A stretch of 64,000 nucleotides of DNA from Serpula lacrymans var. lacrymans S7.9 (lineage: Eukaryota > Basidiomycota > Agaricomycetes > Boletales > Serpulaceae), in assembly GCF_000218685.1 (NCBI RefSeq), contig NW_006763312.1:1-64000 (forward strand), in the 5' to 3' direction. Numbering within the stretch: position 1 is the first letter of the stretch; the number at the start of each line of letters is the position of its first letter. The position numbers and the translations under genes are program-made. Under the pieces are notes generated by a model. The model had not been told where the DNA came from. It ran no database searches and saw only the letters and a program-made list of their open reading frames with translations. Positions 53,746-64,000 of this stretch are shown here, one piece after another.

Positions 53746-54115
53746 GTAGAAACCTATCCACCTGTGATTCCCATGCAAGTCTGCTAATTAGCCTCCCAAA
53801 TTGTTTTTGCAGGCCTCCTTCAATATCTCATGGATAAATCTGAGACTTTGGAGGCTCCTTTCAAGCACAGCTCACCAGAAAGGACCGGCGACCCAGATCC
53901 CCCACGTGCGCAAATGTGGTGTCATTGCAATAGCATTAGCATTTCCTTACTGCCACTGGCAATGTCGCAAATACTCAGCTTGTCACGTGTTGTCACAGGA
54001 TGCATCAGACGCACGCTATGTCGCATCGGATACTAGTAATGGGTTGAGCTTGCTGTGTGAGACAGCGAGTTCGACAATCTTACTTATAATAGTAGCATGT
54101 AATGTATGTTGAATG
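53746..54115 (+). pseudogene. Plavaka 3' remnant
   Basis: About 135 bp (CACCTGTGATTCCCATGCAA, an intron end TTTTTGCAG, then LLQYLMDKSETLE) match 17100-17265 in inverted orientation, the last exon of the Plavaka relic. The remainder to 54115 is open but unrecognised. Confidence 0.5.
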
Positions 54116-54147
54116 CAAATATAACTCAATATAAAGCAAACTACGTC

Positions 54148-57100
54148 CTAAGTGTCCTCAGATACCTCCAAAATGCCTAGTACCGCTTCAAAGGCCTCCT
54201 CAACGTGTTTGTCTTCCTCTTCCTTGTCTTCTAGGTCCTCTGGGCTATCCCTTTGTTTGTATATGTTGTTTTCACTTGGCTGTCCATCACAAGGGGAACA
54301 AGACACAGGTACAAGTAATGAAGGTAGCTTTTCCATAGGAACACTTCCACTCTCACCTGTTCCTGTTTGTGTTCTTTCCCCTGGTACTATCATACCGCTG
54401 AACCCCAGGCAATGTCTAATAGACGGTGTACATGATGTGCGTTGAAACAGCCCCGTTCCATGCAATAAATGTGTATGTGGTAGGCAAGAGCAGAACTTGC
54501 TGGACGAATCTGTTCTTCACATATTTGCAGATACTTATCTTCGTCCCTCAGGTAGGTGGCAACTCAGTGAATCTCAACATTGAGCCGCTTGATCTCCTGG
54601 CAAGCACGGCAGGCCTTGAAGTAGAAGTCCATAGCCAAGCGGCCAGCTAGCGTTGCCAAGGGCTGATGAGACATGTCCTGGCGGGTATCATGTGGCAAGT
54701 CAAAATCTGAAAGAAATGTGTACTCTATTACTTCTTTCCATTCAAGTAGGCAACAGGGGGGTGTCAGGGCTCTGGCTGCAGTATTGTAGTGATTGAGGGC
54801 AGTCCTAATGGCTGCAGATTGTGCCTGCAACACCTTGCCAATATGTTTTTGCAACGCATATCCTGTAACTGCTGTAATTTATGTACTGTAATATAAAAAC
54901 TAACCGCTCACCTGTTTTTGAACGGTTCATCTTTCATAACTCAAAAATGCGGGCAACAATAAGACCTTCAAGGTGGTCAAGTGCCCTTTGGTATTTACAC
55001 ATTGCTACCATCCTCCCCACTTCTTGCTATTCCTTAGAATCTGGTGTCCACCGAGTTAAGATGTGTAACTTTAACTTATACTGTTGCACATCCTTGAGGT
55101 TCTTCTCGTAGTTTTCCATAGCAATTTGGCGAACCACTTGCTGCTCCTTTGTCAGGACTTGTGCAGCTTCCCATGCCTTTGTGATTGCCTCAAGCTCTAC
55201 TCTAGCATTATGACATTACAAGTGAGCCAATAGTTGTCACCACATTTAACAATACACTCACCTGTTAGCCTGCACATTGACCAGCTTTTGCCAATACTCC
55301 ATGTGTAATGTTTCTTTAGTGGGTTCTTTCTGCAAGCTCATCAAATATTCTTTCTCTTCTTTCAGCCATTGCTTGAAAACACTCTCATCTGTCACACTAA
55401 GGTCATAAACTGTATCTTTAAATCCAATAGAACTCTTGGACAAGATATCCAGAGCTTGTTGGTAGTTATTGTACAAGAAGCTGGCTTTAATAGAAGATTA
55501 GGTGTTAGTATATCTTGCGTAGCACAGATTTAGTACATACTGAGGTTATAGTTTACTTTGAATTCATCCCCGTGTCTAAAGTAAGCGTCAATTGCCTGTC
55601 TTTGGTGAAAAACACTGGCATATCGGACTGAGCCAGCCAAAGCGTTGGACTTTGAGAATGCTCTCTCACAGCCTTCAAGATCCTCAAGACCAAGGCCTTC
55701 AGTGTACATGGCAAGGTGTGAAAGTTGGCAAAGATGGTGGTGGGCATGTCCATGAAAGGCACCAACAAGACATGCAAGGCATAGAGCACGGGCTCACGGG
55801 CCAAGCAGGCTTTTACTAAGGGTGGTCTTGAATTTACAGTTAATATCAAACACGCCTGCTATATCCTCCCCAAATGTGTTGAGGATCTCTTCCACCACCG
55901 CCAAAGGGTATTTCTCCCTATAGATGTATATATAAAAATTAACCTGAATAATATGCAAATACTTACAATTTGCCGCTTTGAACCATGTCTGCAATGACAA
56001 GAAAAAATCCATGTCTGCAAAGAGAAAAAAATATCCTTATCTCATCATAAATGGCCCATGTCTTCTTCAAAGCATTGTCCTTCATGTTTTTCCAATGACC
56101 CACACAGGGATTCTCTTCTGATTCTGTCTGTTTAGATTACTGTTAGTTAGAACATAATGCAAATATATTGAATCACTCACCGCATCATTTGCTCCATTCA
56201 TCATCTCCTGTATTACTCCATGTGCCCACTTAGATATTTATCTCCGTCAACCTCCCTGGAGTCTGGAAGTTTGCAAGTCTTGCCTACAAGCTGGTTGTTG
56301 TCCTCGGGAGTGGTCCTTCTAACAATTCTCTTCAATGAGTTATTACCATCCATTGTATAGAGCATCTGGAACTTTAACTCCTCTTCCCCCTTGACGGCAT
56401 ATGTGCATGCTGGACAGACATGCTTCAGGCGCCAGTCACACGACTCACGGTTCAAGGCAGTCCTAACCAGCATTTTCACCCCGCTCCTAATAGATATGTA
56501 TAAATCAAAAGCTATGGAAAATTGTTGGGACAGATAACAACAAAAAGGAACCTGGAAAAAAATTAGTGAGAAATATACGCTGATCATACTGAGACTCACC
56601 CCATGAAGGTCACATAATGTCTTGACAAAGGCCTGGATTGATATTTCAGGTGTCCAAAGATGAGCTACGCGGTATAGCTCAAGTGTATCTGAGGTGATAC
56701 TGACTGTTGGAGAGATGGGTGAGCAAGGCATGACACCCCGTCTAACCAGTGCAGAGGTGATAAACCGGTTGGTGGGAAAAATTGCAAGAACCTGTTTGTG
56801 AGCGTCTATAGTCACGTTAGAATCACATGTGCAATTACTTGTTGTATGTACTGAATGTGTCTGCTACTTCCACTTTCAGTGATCCCATCTCACCCATGCT
56901 AGGATCCATAGTACACTCTGCTTGGTGAGTCGAGTCTAAGCAGTTGAGACACCACTCCATATATGTGTCTATAAGTGCAGGAAGTTGTTCTTGAAAGGCC
57001 AGGTTGTGCCTGTGTATGCGGTTGCAATGTGTCCGGTAATCTATGTGATGAGGAATACGCTGATAGTGCCTATTGAGAACAAAGTGTCATCAATGTAAAG

Positions 57101-57340
57101 TCAGTAGAATACTGCTACACCAACTCGCCTTTTCCACAAGTCAGATCAGATTTCCCTCGTCAATGCCTCAAACTTGCCACCTGCGTGACTGATCTCAACT
57201 GGCTCAGATCCATCCAGCACTACCTCCATATCACGTTGAAGGTTGTTGTCTTCAGCCTCCCAATTATTGAACCAGTTTCGGAAGAGGATAAACTTGAATG
57301 GGGGGTTGGCTGGGAACCCAAAATCACTTGGTTGAGCCAT
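54148..57340 (-). pseudogene. KDZ (Kyakuja-Dileera-Zisupton) transposase pseudogene
   Basis: Probable start ATG 57340 (MAQPSDFGFPANPPFKF, then EISHAGGKFEAL). Ordered family blocks: RIHRHNLAFQEQLPALIDTY, RRGVMPCSPISPTVSITSDT, ISIQAFVKTLCDLHG, WRLKHVCPACTYAVKGEEEL, LYTMDGNNSLKRIVRRT, ENPCVGHWKNMKD, SLCRHGFFLVIADMVQSGK, EKYPLAVVEEILNTFGEDIA. Then LVGAFHGHAHHHLCQLSHLA, GLEDLEGCERAFSKSNALAG, YNNYQQALDIL, FKQWLKEEKEYLMSLQKEP, WTPDSKEYQE, EWKEVIEYTFLSDFDLPHDT and a Glu/Asp-rich tail ending at 54148. Several introns. In-frame TGA codons, for example at 55794-55796 before the LVGAFHGHAH block, fall at expected Arg sites. The Copia element sits 88 bp upstream of the start. Confidence 0.88.
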
Positions 57341-57427
57341 TTTGAAGAGGGCCTGGGTCAAGCACGAAAGGAGAATATGAGTGGCATTGAATATTTTTTT
57401 GAGCAGTGCAACATTCACACAAAGGAA

Positions 57428-57747
57428 TGTTAGTTTTGGTGATTCTGCACCTTTGTGCTACCTATATATTTTCATTCCTTTCTCTATCTATTCTTCTATC
57501 ATTCACTATTGATTGTGTTCTCTATTATTTCGCCTTTGTGGCTGCTTTGTTTACCTTTGTTTACAAAACTTCGGACAGTATTGCAGAGTCCAATGCTTCC
57601 TATTCTCTAGTTACTCACATTGGACTCTAGGTACTGTATACCTGTCATACTCTCTAATAATAAAGTTACTCACATTGGACTCTAGTTCCAGTCCCTGATT
57701 GCTCTCAGCAAGTGGCTAGACACTCCCTTCAAGCTTTGTTCTTAATA
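57428..57747 (+). repeat. 5' LTR of Copia copy B
   Basis: TGTTAGTTTTGG to GTTCTTAATA; left neighbour is TSD AGGAA. Confidence 0.97.
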
Positions 57748-57771
57748 GGTTATGAGCCCTGTGCTCTAGCC
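57748..57771 (+). other. Primer-binding site: complement of tRNA-Met (CAU) D-arm/anticodon region
   Basis: Immediately after the 5' LTR, GGTTATGAGCCCTGTGCTC is complementary to an internal tRNA-Met segment with anticodon loop CTCATAA, and the pairing runs on to the AGAGC of the D-stem. It is not complementary to a tRNA 3' end. This is the half-tRNA priming known for Drosophila copia. Initiator or elongator tRNA cannot be decided here. Confidence 0.75.
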
Positions 57772-58099
57772 ATCTTCCTGACCTCATATCTCACCATCCA
57801 AGCGTCCTACTGCTTATCCATCGTAACCATTGTCTTCTGGGACTCTTATTATCTCATCAATCACCTCAGATTACTCTGATCTCATCTTGATCTCCAACAA
57901 CAACTCCTTGTTGCAAGTTACCCCCATTTCGGACGCTTTTTTGGTCTTATCTGCACCATATCTCGCCCAATCCTTATCTGATCGTCCTGTAACTTCTACC
58001 ATCGTCTTCTACGGCCTAAATAACCCTAGGAGACCTGTCAGAGCGGTTGAATTTGAGCTGGATCTTTCTGTGAGCCTTCATCATCATTTGATCACCTTT

Positions 58100-58395
58100 T
58101 GGCCCCCTATTCCATATCTCCACATCCTGTGCTCGGATCTTGGCCCTATTTGAGCCATCTACTACCCTATACTATTGCACTCTACACCGTCAATTTGGGG
58201 GCAATCCATCCACTCCATCATCCTCTGTGAAGTTCGCATTTTTGGCACTTTCACCCCTATTGGACTCCTATTGCATATCTCCACATCCTGTGCTTCACTT
58301 CTTGTGATATTTGGGCCATCTATTACTCTATAAAAATGTTCCCTATACCTCTGATTTGGTGGCAATCCATCCATCTTATCTGTCTCTGCATCAAT
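58100..58395 (+). repeat. Imperfect direct repeat in the Copia leader
   Basis: Two ~140-bp units share CATATCTCCACATCCTGTGC, a CCATCTA(C/T)TAC block and GGCAATCCATCCA. They lie between the primer site and the gag start; I cannot say whether they act in packaging or promotion. Confidence 0.6.
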
Positions 58396-58913
58396 TTCGA
58401 CTTTTTGCCCTATTTTTCGCTTTTTGGCATATCTGGTGTGTGCATAAAGCTCCAATCTTCTCTACTCTGTCCATTATCAGATAGAACAAGCCTATAGACT
58501 GTGAAGCTCGCCTGCATTGCCTCAGTTTGCTGTTGCCTAGAGCCTCTCTCAGTCTGCGGTGTTTGGGGAGCTTAAGTCACTTTGTTGACTCATATACAAG
58601 CCCTATTAACCAACACTGTCTCGAGGCGATTTCTCTGTTAATATCAGTGTGGAATTGAAAGGGGAACACAGGCGTAACCCTGTAGCAGCACTAGGAAGCC
58701 TTAGCACCCTCCTGGATCGCTTTTGGACCCTTTTTGGACCCTTTTTGGACCTATCCTTGCACTTTCTGACCCTCTCCATATCCTCTCTCTACCGCCTCAC
58801 CATCTTATCTGCTCGCCTCCTACTGTTGCCCATTGTCTTTGCCACTATTCCATCGCCTATAGCCGTCTCCTACATCATTTATCATTGCTCTATTGTCTTA
58901 TACAACACCCATC

Positions 58914-61900
58914 ATGTCTGACTCTGATCCCAAATTCCATCCCTTGTCTGGCACTAACTACCCCCAGTGGAGTGGTGAAATGCAAGCTTGGTTGATGACC
59001 AAGGGACTGTGGAGGCTCGTCTCTGGCGCTGAAAAGTGTCCTGGGACTGACGCTGAAGCAATAGAGAAATGGGAGTTGAGAGCTGAAAAAGCTGCTGGTG
59101 CATTATATCTCAATGTCACCAAAGAGCAGCGCATCCATCTTGATGGCATCATTGATGATCCTGTCAAGATCTGGGAGAAACTGGCAATTGTGCACGTCTC
59201 TAAGAAGCCTGGGACGAGATTTAATGCCTATGACGACTTCTTCTCTATCAGAAAGAAGGAGGACGAGTCCCTGCAGTCTCTTATGACCAGAATTGACGAA
59301 GGCATGCATCAGATTCAAAATCTTTGTCCTACTGGCTTCTCATTGTCTGAATTGGACGATGAATTGACATGCATGGCCATGATTAGGGCGCTTCCTGATC
59401 AATATGCCCACTTCACTTCATCTCTACTACTTCTGGGCACCTTGGACAAGACCCAGCTCAAGGATGCTTTCCTTGCTGAAGAGGTCAATCGCCGTCGTCG
59501 TGCTGAAGTCGATTCTGCCTTGCATTCTTCGTCTACCACTGCCAATAGCACCTGCACCCATCCTAACTGCCATCATTGCAACCAATCCACCACCTCTACT
59601 CGCGTTCAGTGTGATTTCTGTGGTTTACTTGGTCATACCCAAGACAAATGCCACAGATACATTGCTAGTCGCCAACAGGCAGTGGAGGGTGCTAAGAATC
59701 GCTACAAGCGTGGCAATGAGGCTCAGGCAGGCTCCAGCAACTCTCAGAATACCTCTCAGCAGCCCAAATCTTCGCCCAACAATGCCAATTCATCTACTGT
59801 GGTCACTGAATCAGCTGGGAATGCAAGTCTTTGTTCTATTCATCCCTCTGATCCTCATTGCCCTCTCCAACTTGATGCTGACATTGATTGGAATGCAGAC
59901 ACAGGCGCCACTTCTCATATGACACCTCATCGTCATTGGATGCACCACTATACCCCATATCGTGTGCCAATCAAGCTGGCTGATCACACTGTTGTCTATT
60001 CAGCTGGTGTTGGTACTGTGGTGTTTAATCCTGTGATGAATGGCAAAGTGGCTAGGGCTGTGGAATTCTCTAGAGTGCTCCATGTACCAGATCTTCGAAA
60101 TAATCTCCTCTCAGTCTTGTATTTAACTCGTCAAGGTGGTTTCAATGTCACTATTTCGTCTCATTCCATGTCCTTTATGCGTGACAACACTCTCTTGTTC
60201 ACTGCAACTATCAATGACAACAATGCAGCATTCCTTGATGGATCTACTGCTGCTTGTGTTGAATTGGGACATTTTACTGCGACTATACCACTTGATTTGA
60301 TGCTCTGGCATCGCAGATTGGCTCACCACCATCATGCTGATGTCAAGAGACTGATACAGAGAGATCTGGTCACTGGGCTTACACTGGAATCCAAGGCTGC
60401 TCCTGACCCTGTCTGTGAACCGTGCTTGTCTGGCAAGATGCATGCCAATCCATTCCCCTCATCTGATACTCGCTCTGCTCATCCTTTGGACCTCATCCAT
60501 TCTGATGTACACCAAGTCTCTTCCCCCACATTCTCTGGTTATCGCTACTGGGTCACCTTCATTGACGATCACAGTCGATTCCGTGTTGTTGTGCCTCTCA
60601 AGGCCAAGTCAGATGTCTTTGATGCTTTCAAGAGATTCAAGGCTTATGCTGAGACTCAATTGGAGCGTAAAATCAAGGCTCTGCGCGATGACAAAGGGGG
60701 AGAGTACATGTCCAAGGAATTTGAGCAATTCACAGATGATCATGGGATTGTCAGACAGCATACCACCAGGAATCGTCCTCAGCAGAATGGTGTGGCAGAG
60801 CGAGCAAACAGACTTCTGACTGAGCGTATCACTGCCATGTTATCAGAGTCTGCATTGCCTAACAGCTTCTGGGGTGAATGTCTGTCCGCTTTGGTGCATG
60901 TCTGGAACAGGTGTCCCACTGATGCAGTGGCCCATGCCACTCCATTTAAGTTGTGGTATGGATGCAAGCCTGACATGTCTCACCTTCGCGTTTGGGGCTG
61001 CACTGCCTATGTGCATGTGCAAAAGAACAAAAGAGGCGTCTTTGGCTCTCATATGGAGAAATGTGTGTTCATTGGTTACCCTGAGGGGTACAAGGGATGG
61101 AAATTCTACAATCCTACCACCAAGCGCACTGTTATCTCTGAGAGAGCTGATTTTGATGAGCGCTACTTCCCTGGCTTGAAAAGGTCTTCTGACGATGTCC
61201 CGCCTCCACCTCCCACTCCACCTTCGCTATCCATGCCATTGGGCCTGATTGAGGATGTCCCTGCACCAGGTCCAGGGGGAGATATGGGCCCACCAGCTGC
61301 GCTTCAGCAGCCTCAACCATTGCCTGACAATGGGCCTCATTTGGACCTTGATGCAAAACCACCTGTGAATCAACCTCCTGAGCTTCCAAATCACCCTCCT
61401 CATCGCTCACCTTCTCCTGACTTGCCTATTGCACTGAGACGCCCTGTAAGGGCTAGGAGACCACCTAGACCATGGTGGCTTCAACACAGACAACCTACTC
61501 CTGCCATTGAGAGTGATGACAGTGATTCTGAGGCAGTTGATGATGAAGTGGCACACTTTGGAGACTCTGCTGAGCCTAGGTCGTTTGCAGATGCAATGAA
61601 GCGTCCTGATGCAGATAAATGGAGAGAGGCAGCCATGGAAGAGCTTCAAGCTCATGAGCGCAATGGTACTTGGTCACTAGTGGAACTACCTCCTGGAGTC
61701 AAGGCTATTGGTGGCAAGTGGGTCTTCAAGATCAAGCGCAACTCAGATGGCACTGTTGAGCGCTACAAGGCCAGATATGTGGCCAAAGGTTATAACCAGC
61801 GCCCTGGCTTTGATTTCCTCGAAATATTTGCACCTACTGTCCGCATATCATCCATCAGAGTTGTCCTTGCCATTGCAGCCATCCACAACCTCCATTTGCG

Positions 61901-63146
61901 CTCCATTGACATTTCCCATGCATTCCTGAATGGAGTCATGGATGTCAAGGTCTACATGCATCAGCCAGAGGGATTCCATCAGGGTCCTCGCAATCTTGTT
62001 TGCCAGTTGGACAAGGCCATCTATGGGACAAAGCAGGGAGGCAGAATGTGGAACCAGAAGATGCACACTGTGCTTGAAAAACTCGGATTCAAGTGTACTT
62101 ATTCAGACTCTGCCATCTATGTCTTTAACAGAGCTGATGTGCGCATTATCCTGCCTGTCTTTGTTGATGACATGACACTGGCATCCACTTCTACTTCTGC
62201 ACTTGACCAAGCTGTCAAGGACCTCTCCCTGCACTTTAAGCTTCGTGATCTTGGCCCTACTTCTTACCTACTTGGCATTTCCATCACTAGAGACCTAAGT
62301 AATCGCACCATCTCCCTCTCCCAACATCAGTACACTCTGGACATTCTGGAGCACTTTGGCATGAAGGACTGCAAGCCTGTGTCCATTCCCATGGATCCTG
62401 GTTTGCGCCTCACCAAGGACATGTCTCCCAAAACATCCAGTGATGCTGCTTTGATGAAGGACATTCCCTACCTTGCTGCTGTTGGTGCTCTGATGTATCT
62501 GGCCACTACCACTCGTCCTGACATTGCCTACACTGTTGGAGTCCTTGCCAGATATAACTCTAATCCTGGTCTTACTCACTGGAGCGCTGTCAAGCACTTG
62601 TTCCGCTACTTGCAAGGCACCCTTAATCATTCCCTTGTCCTTGGTCCTGATCCCAATTCCACTGAACTCTTCACCACTTTCTCTGATGCTGATCATGGTG
62701 GTGACAAGGACTCTGGTCGTTCTACTGGTGCCTATATTGTCAAGATGGGATCTGGTGCTGTCTCCTGGAGCTCCAAGCTTCAGAACATTGTTGCTCTGTC
62801 CACCACTGAAGCAGAATACATTGCTGCTGTTGAGGCTGGCAAAGAGATTTGCTGGATGCGAAATTTGTTGAAGGAAATGGGCTATCCTATCACCTCTCCT
62901 TCCACCCTTCATATTGACAACCAATCTGCCATCTCTGTATCCAAGAACCCTGAGCACCATGGTCGGATGAAACACCTTGATCTGCAATGGCATTGGTTGA
63001 GAGATGTTGTTGACTCTGGGCAGATTGCTCCTACCTTTGTTCCCACTGCTGAAATGCCTGCAGACTTGTTGACCAAGGCTCTTGCCAAGCCTAAAGTGGA
63101 AGTGTTCAGGAAGATGATGGGACTTATTAGATCAGGGGGGAGCTGA
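58914..63146 (+). CDS. Copia gag-pol polyprotein (1410 aa), intact, copy B
   Basis: Same start (MSDSDPKFHPLSG), domain order and length as the polyprotein at 423-4655. CCHC knuckle, protease DTG, integrase D,D-35-E, RT FVDDM and RNase H SDADHGGD are all kept. It differs by three residues just after the integrase core (C, N and R here), plus one silent change at 61088. No stop or shift. Confidence 0.97.
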   Translation: MSDSDPKFHPLSGTNYPQWSGEMQAWLMTKGLWRLVSGAEKCPGTDAEAIEKWELRAEKAAGALYLNVTKEQRIHLDGIIDDPVKIWEKLAIVHVSKKPGTRFNAYDDFFSIRKKEDESLQSLMTRIDEGMHQIQNLCPTGFSLSELDDELTCMAMIRALPDQYAHFTSSLLLLGTLDKTQLKDAFLAEEVNRRRRAEVDSALHSSSTTANSTCTHPNCHHCNQSTTSTRVQCDFCGLLGHTQDKCHRYIASRQQAVEGAKNRYKRGNEAQAGSSNSQNTSQQPKSSPNNANSSTVVTESAGNASLCSIHPSDPHCPLQLDADIDWNADTGATSHMTPHRHWMHHYTPYRVPIKLADHTVVYSAGVGTVVFNPVMNGKVARAVEFSRVLHVPDLRNNLLSVLYLTRQGGFNVTISSHSMSFMRDNTLLFTATINDNNAAFLDGSTAACVELGHFTATIPLDLMLWHRRLAHHHHADVKRLIQRDLVTGLTLESKAAPDPVCEPCLSGKMHANPFPSSDTRSAHPLDLIHSDVHQVSSPTFSGYRYWVTFIDDHSRFRVVVPLKAKSDVFDAFKRFKAYAETQLERKIKALRDDKGGEYMSKEFEQFTDDHGIVRQHTTRNRPQQNGVAERANRLLTERITAMLSESALPNSFWGECLSALVHVWNRCPTDAVAHATPFKLWYGCKPDMSHLRVWGCTAYVHVQKNKRGVFGSHMEKCVFIGYPEGYKGWKFYNPTTKRTVISERADFDERYFPGLKRSSDDVPPPPPTPPSLSMPLGLIEDVPAPGPGGDMGPPAALQQPQPLPDNGPHLDLDAKPPVNQPPELPNHPPHRSPSPDLPIALRRPVRARRPPRPWWLQHRQPTPAIESDDSDSEAVDDEVAHFGDSAEPRSFADAMKRPDADKWREAAMEELQAHERNGTWSLVELPPGVKAIGGKWVFKIKRNSDGTVERYKARYVAKGYNQRPGFDFLEIFAPTVRISSIRVVLAIAAIHNLHLRSIDISHAFLNGVMDVKVYMHQPEGFHQGPRNLVCQLDKAIYGTKQGGRMWNQKMHTVLEKLGFKCTYSDSAIYVFNRADVRIILPVFVDDMTLASTSTSALDQAVKDLSLHFKLRDLGPTSYLLGISITRDLSNRTISLSQHQYTLDILEHFGMKDCKPVSIPMDPGLRLTKDMSPKTSSDAALMKDIPYLAAVGALMYLATTTRPDIAYTVGVLARYNSNPGLTHWSAVKHLFRYLQGTLNHSLVLGPDPNSTELFTTFSDADHGGDKDSGRSTGAYIVKMGSGAVSWSSKLQNIVALSTTEAEYIAAVEAGKEICWMRNLLKEMGYPITSPSTLHIDNQSAISVSKNPEHHGRMKHLDLQWHWLRDVVDSGQIAPTFVPTAEMPADLLTKALAKPKVEVFRKMMGLIRSGGS

Positions 63147-63166
63147 TGCTTGGGAGGTGCAGCATC

Positions 63167-63175
63167 AGGGGGGAG
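63167..63175 (+). other. Polypurine tract of Copia copy B
   Basis: AGGGGGGAG directly before the 3' LTR, identical to copy A. Confidence 0.85.
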
Positions 63176-63495
63176 TGTTAGTTTTGGTGATTCTGCACCT
63201 TTGTGCTACCTATATATTTTCATTCCTTTCTCTATCTATTCTTCTATCATTCACTATTGATTGTGTTCTCTATTATTTCGCCTTTGTGGCTGCTTTGTTT
63301 ACCTTTGTTTACAAAACTTCGGACAGTATTGCAGAGTCCAATGCTTCCTATTCTCTAGTTACTCACATTGGACTCTAGGTACTGTATACCTGTCATACTC
63401 TCTAATAATAAAGTTACTCACATTGGACTCTAGTTCCAGTCCCTGATTGCTCTCAGCAAGTGGCTAGACACTCCCTTCAAGCTTTGTTCTTAATA
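63176..63495 (+). repeat. 3' LTR of Copia copy B
   Basis: 320 bp; followed by TSD AGGAA at 63496-63500. Confidence 0.97.
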
Positions 63496-64000
63496 AGGAA
63501 GGGCGGACAATCCTACAAGACTTCAAGGCTCACATGACTCACGGTTTTGACTACACAGCATCACCAGAGGAAGTACAAGATTTGTTTCTGACAGTGTATG
63601 ATTTGATGCTGAAGGTTTTATTTGAGGTCAAGTTCTTTGGAATCAAAGTGTCCGAGTATGTGCATGATACTATCTTGCCAGATATATCAGGTGAGAGAGA
63701 CCTGTAATGCTGGAAAGACGAAGTATATATTTTTGGACATTATACTCCGGTGTGCATAGCAAAAAAATCCTAGAGAATCAGTCATATAGCAAATTTCCTA
63801 GTCATTTTGTAGGGGTTCTTCTGTCCAAGTCAGCTTGCAGAAAGTATTGTACAAAAAAGGCAATCTTTAAGGTGTGTGATGGCATTGTACATACATTGGC
63901 TGTGAGTGCTTGGATTTCCATCATCGTTCTTTGCCCAGTTCATTCACCATTCCAGTAGCAGTTCCCCCAAATCCCAAGGCACAAGTGTTTGTGACAGTCG
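63496..64000 (+). repeat. Right flank of Copia copy B, duplicate of 5005-5509
   Basis: Non-transposon flank (starting with the TSD) that repeats the flank of copy A base for base as far as I compared, up to the window edge. Holds the same unrecognised exon-like stretch. Confidence 0.95.

Larger units (their letters stand above)
57428..63495 (+). mobile_element. Ty1/Copia LTR retrotransposon, copy B, complete (6068 bp, TSD AGGAA)
   Basis: Two 320-bp LTRs (57428-57747, 63176-63495) that I read as identical, a tRNA-Met primer site, a 1.17-kb leader, an intact 1410-aa polyprotein, and a purine tract before the 3' LTR. AGGAA lies on both sides (57423-57427, 63496-63500). Identical LTRs and an undamaged frame point to a very recent insertion or recent copying of the locus. 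Confidence 0.98.

Overview
The window comes from a fungal nuclear genome, most likely an Agaricomycete (Basidiomycota). Signs of this are short GT-AG introns of about 50-65 nt and a set of mobile-element families typical of mushroom-forming fungi: KDZ, Plavaka, PIF/Harbinger with Myb partner, Crypton, Copia and Gypsy, together with a TET/JBP-like oxygenase. I cannot place it to genus. Nearly everything is transposon-derived. The only gene with a host-like, largely preserved multi-exon structure is a FAD-dependent monooxygenase at about 35.3-37.6 kb on the minus strand. Family names are recalled from protein patterns, not from searches.

Layout. 1-5004: Ty1/Copia element, copy A, with its 5' end outside the window. 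6299-17000: an Agaricomycete-type gene of unknown function, split at its first splice donor by a Gypsy element (7147-15900, minus, TSD AGTAC). That Gypsy is itself interrupted by a 1.77-kb LTR-like element (9588-11358) carrying a 245-codon ORF. 17.0-18.7 kb: Plavaka transposase relic. 18.86-19.79 kb: foldback-like inverted arrays of a ~21-bp unit. 21.6-24.9 kb: DDE endonuclease facing a Myb/SANT-like gene. 25.4-31.3 kb: solo LTRs, a TET/JBP-like relic and unassigned AT-rich DNA. 31345-35029: a structurally complete PIF/Harbinger element (30-bp TIRs, TSD TAA). 38.2-50 kb: mosaic of Gypsy and Copia fragments in both orientations, solo LTRs and a MITE-like element, nested up to three deep. 50.4-53.5 kb: Crypton recombinase relic, an unidentified ORF and repeats. 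54.1-57.3 kb: KDZ transposase pseudogene. 57428-63495: complete Copia copy B with two LTRs, primer site, polypurine tract and TSD AGGAA.

Two large-scale points stand out. First, 1-5509 and 58492-64000 are the same sequence apart from four clustered transitions, and the match continues about 505 bp past the 3' LTR. The whole insertion locus is therefore present twice, 58,491 bp apart: a tandem duplication, unmerged haplotypes, or an assembly effect. Second, most relics carry stop codons explained by CGA to TGA or other C-to-T/G-to-A changes, while the Copia copies have none, so the Copia elements look recent.

Candidate new biology: (i) the LTR-like element, whose ORF lies upstream of a TATA box and is followed by its own AATAAA, stays open in two diverged copies and is free of indels; (ii) a third, Cys-rich ORF downstream of pol in the Gypsy element; (iii) the foldback arrays.
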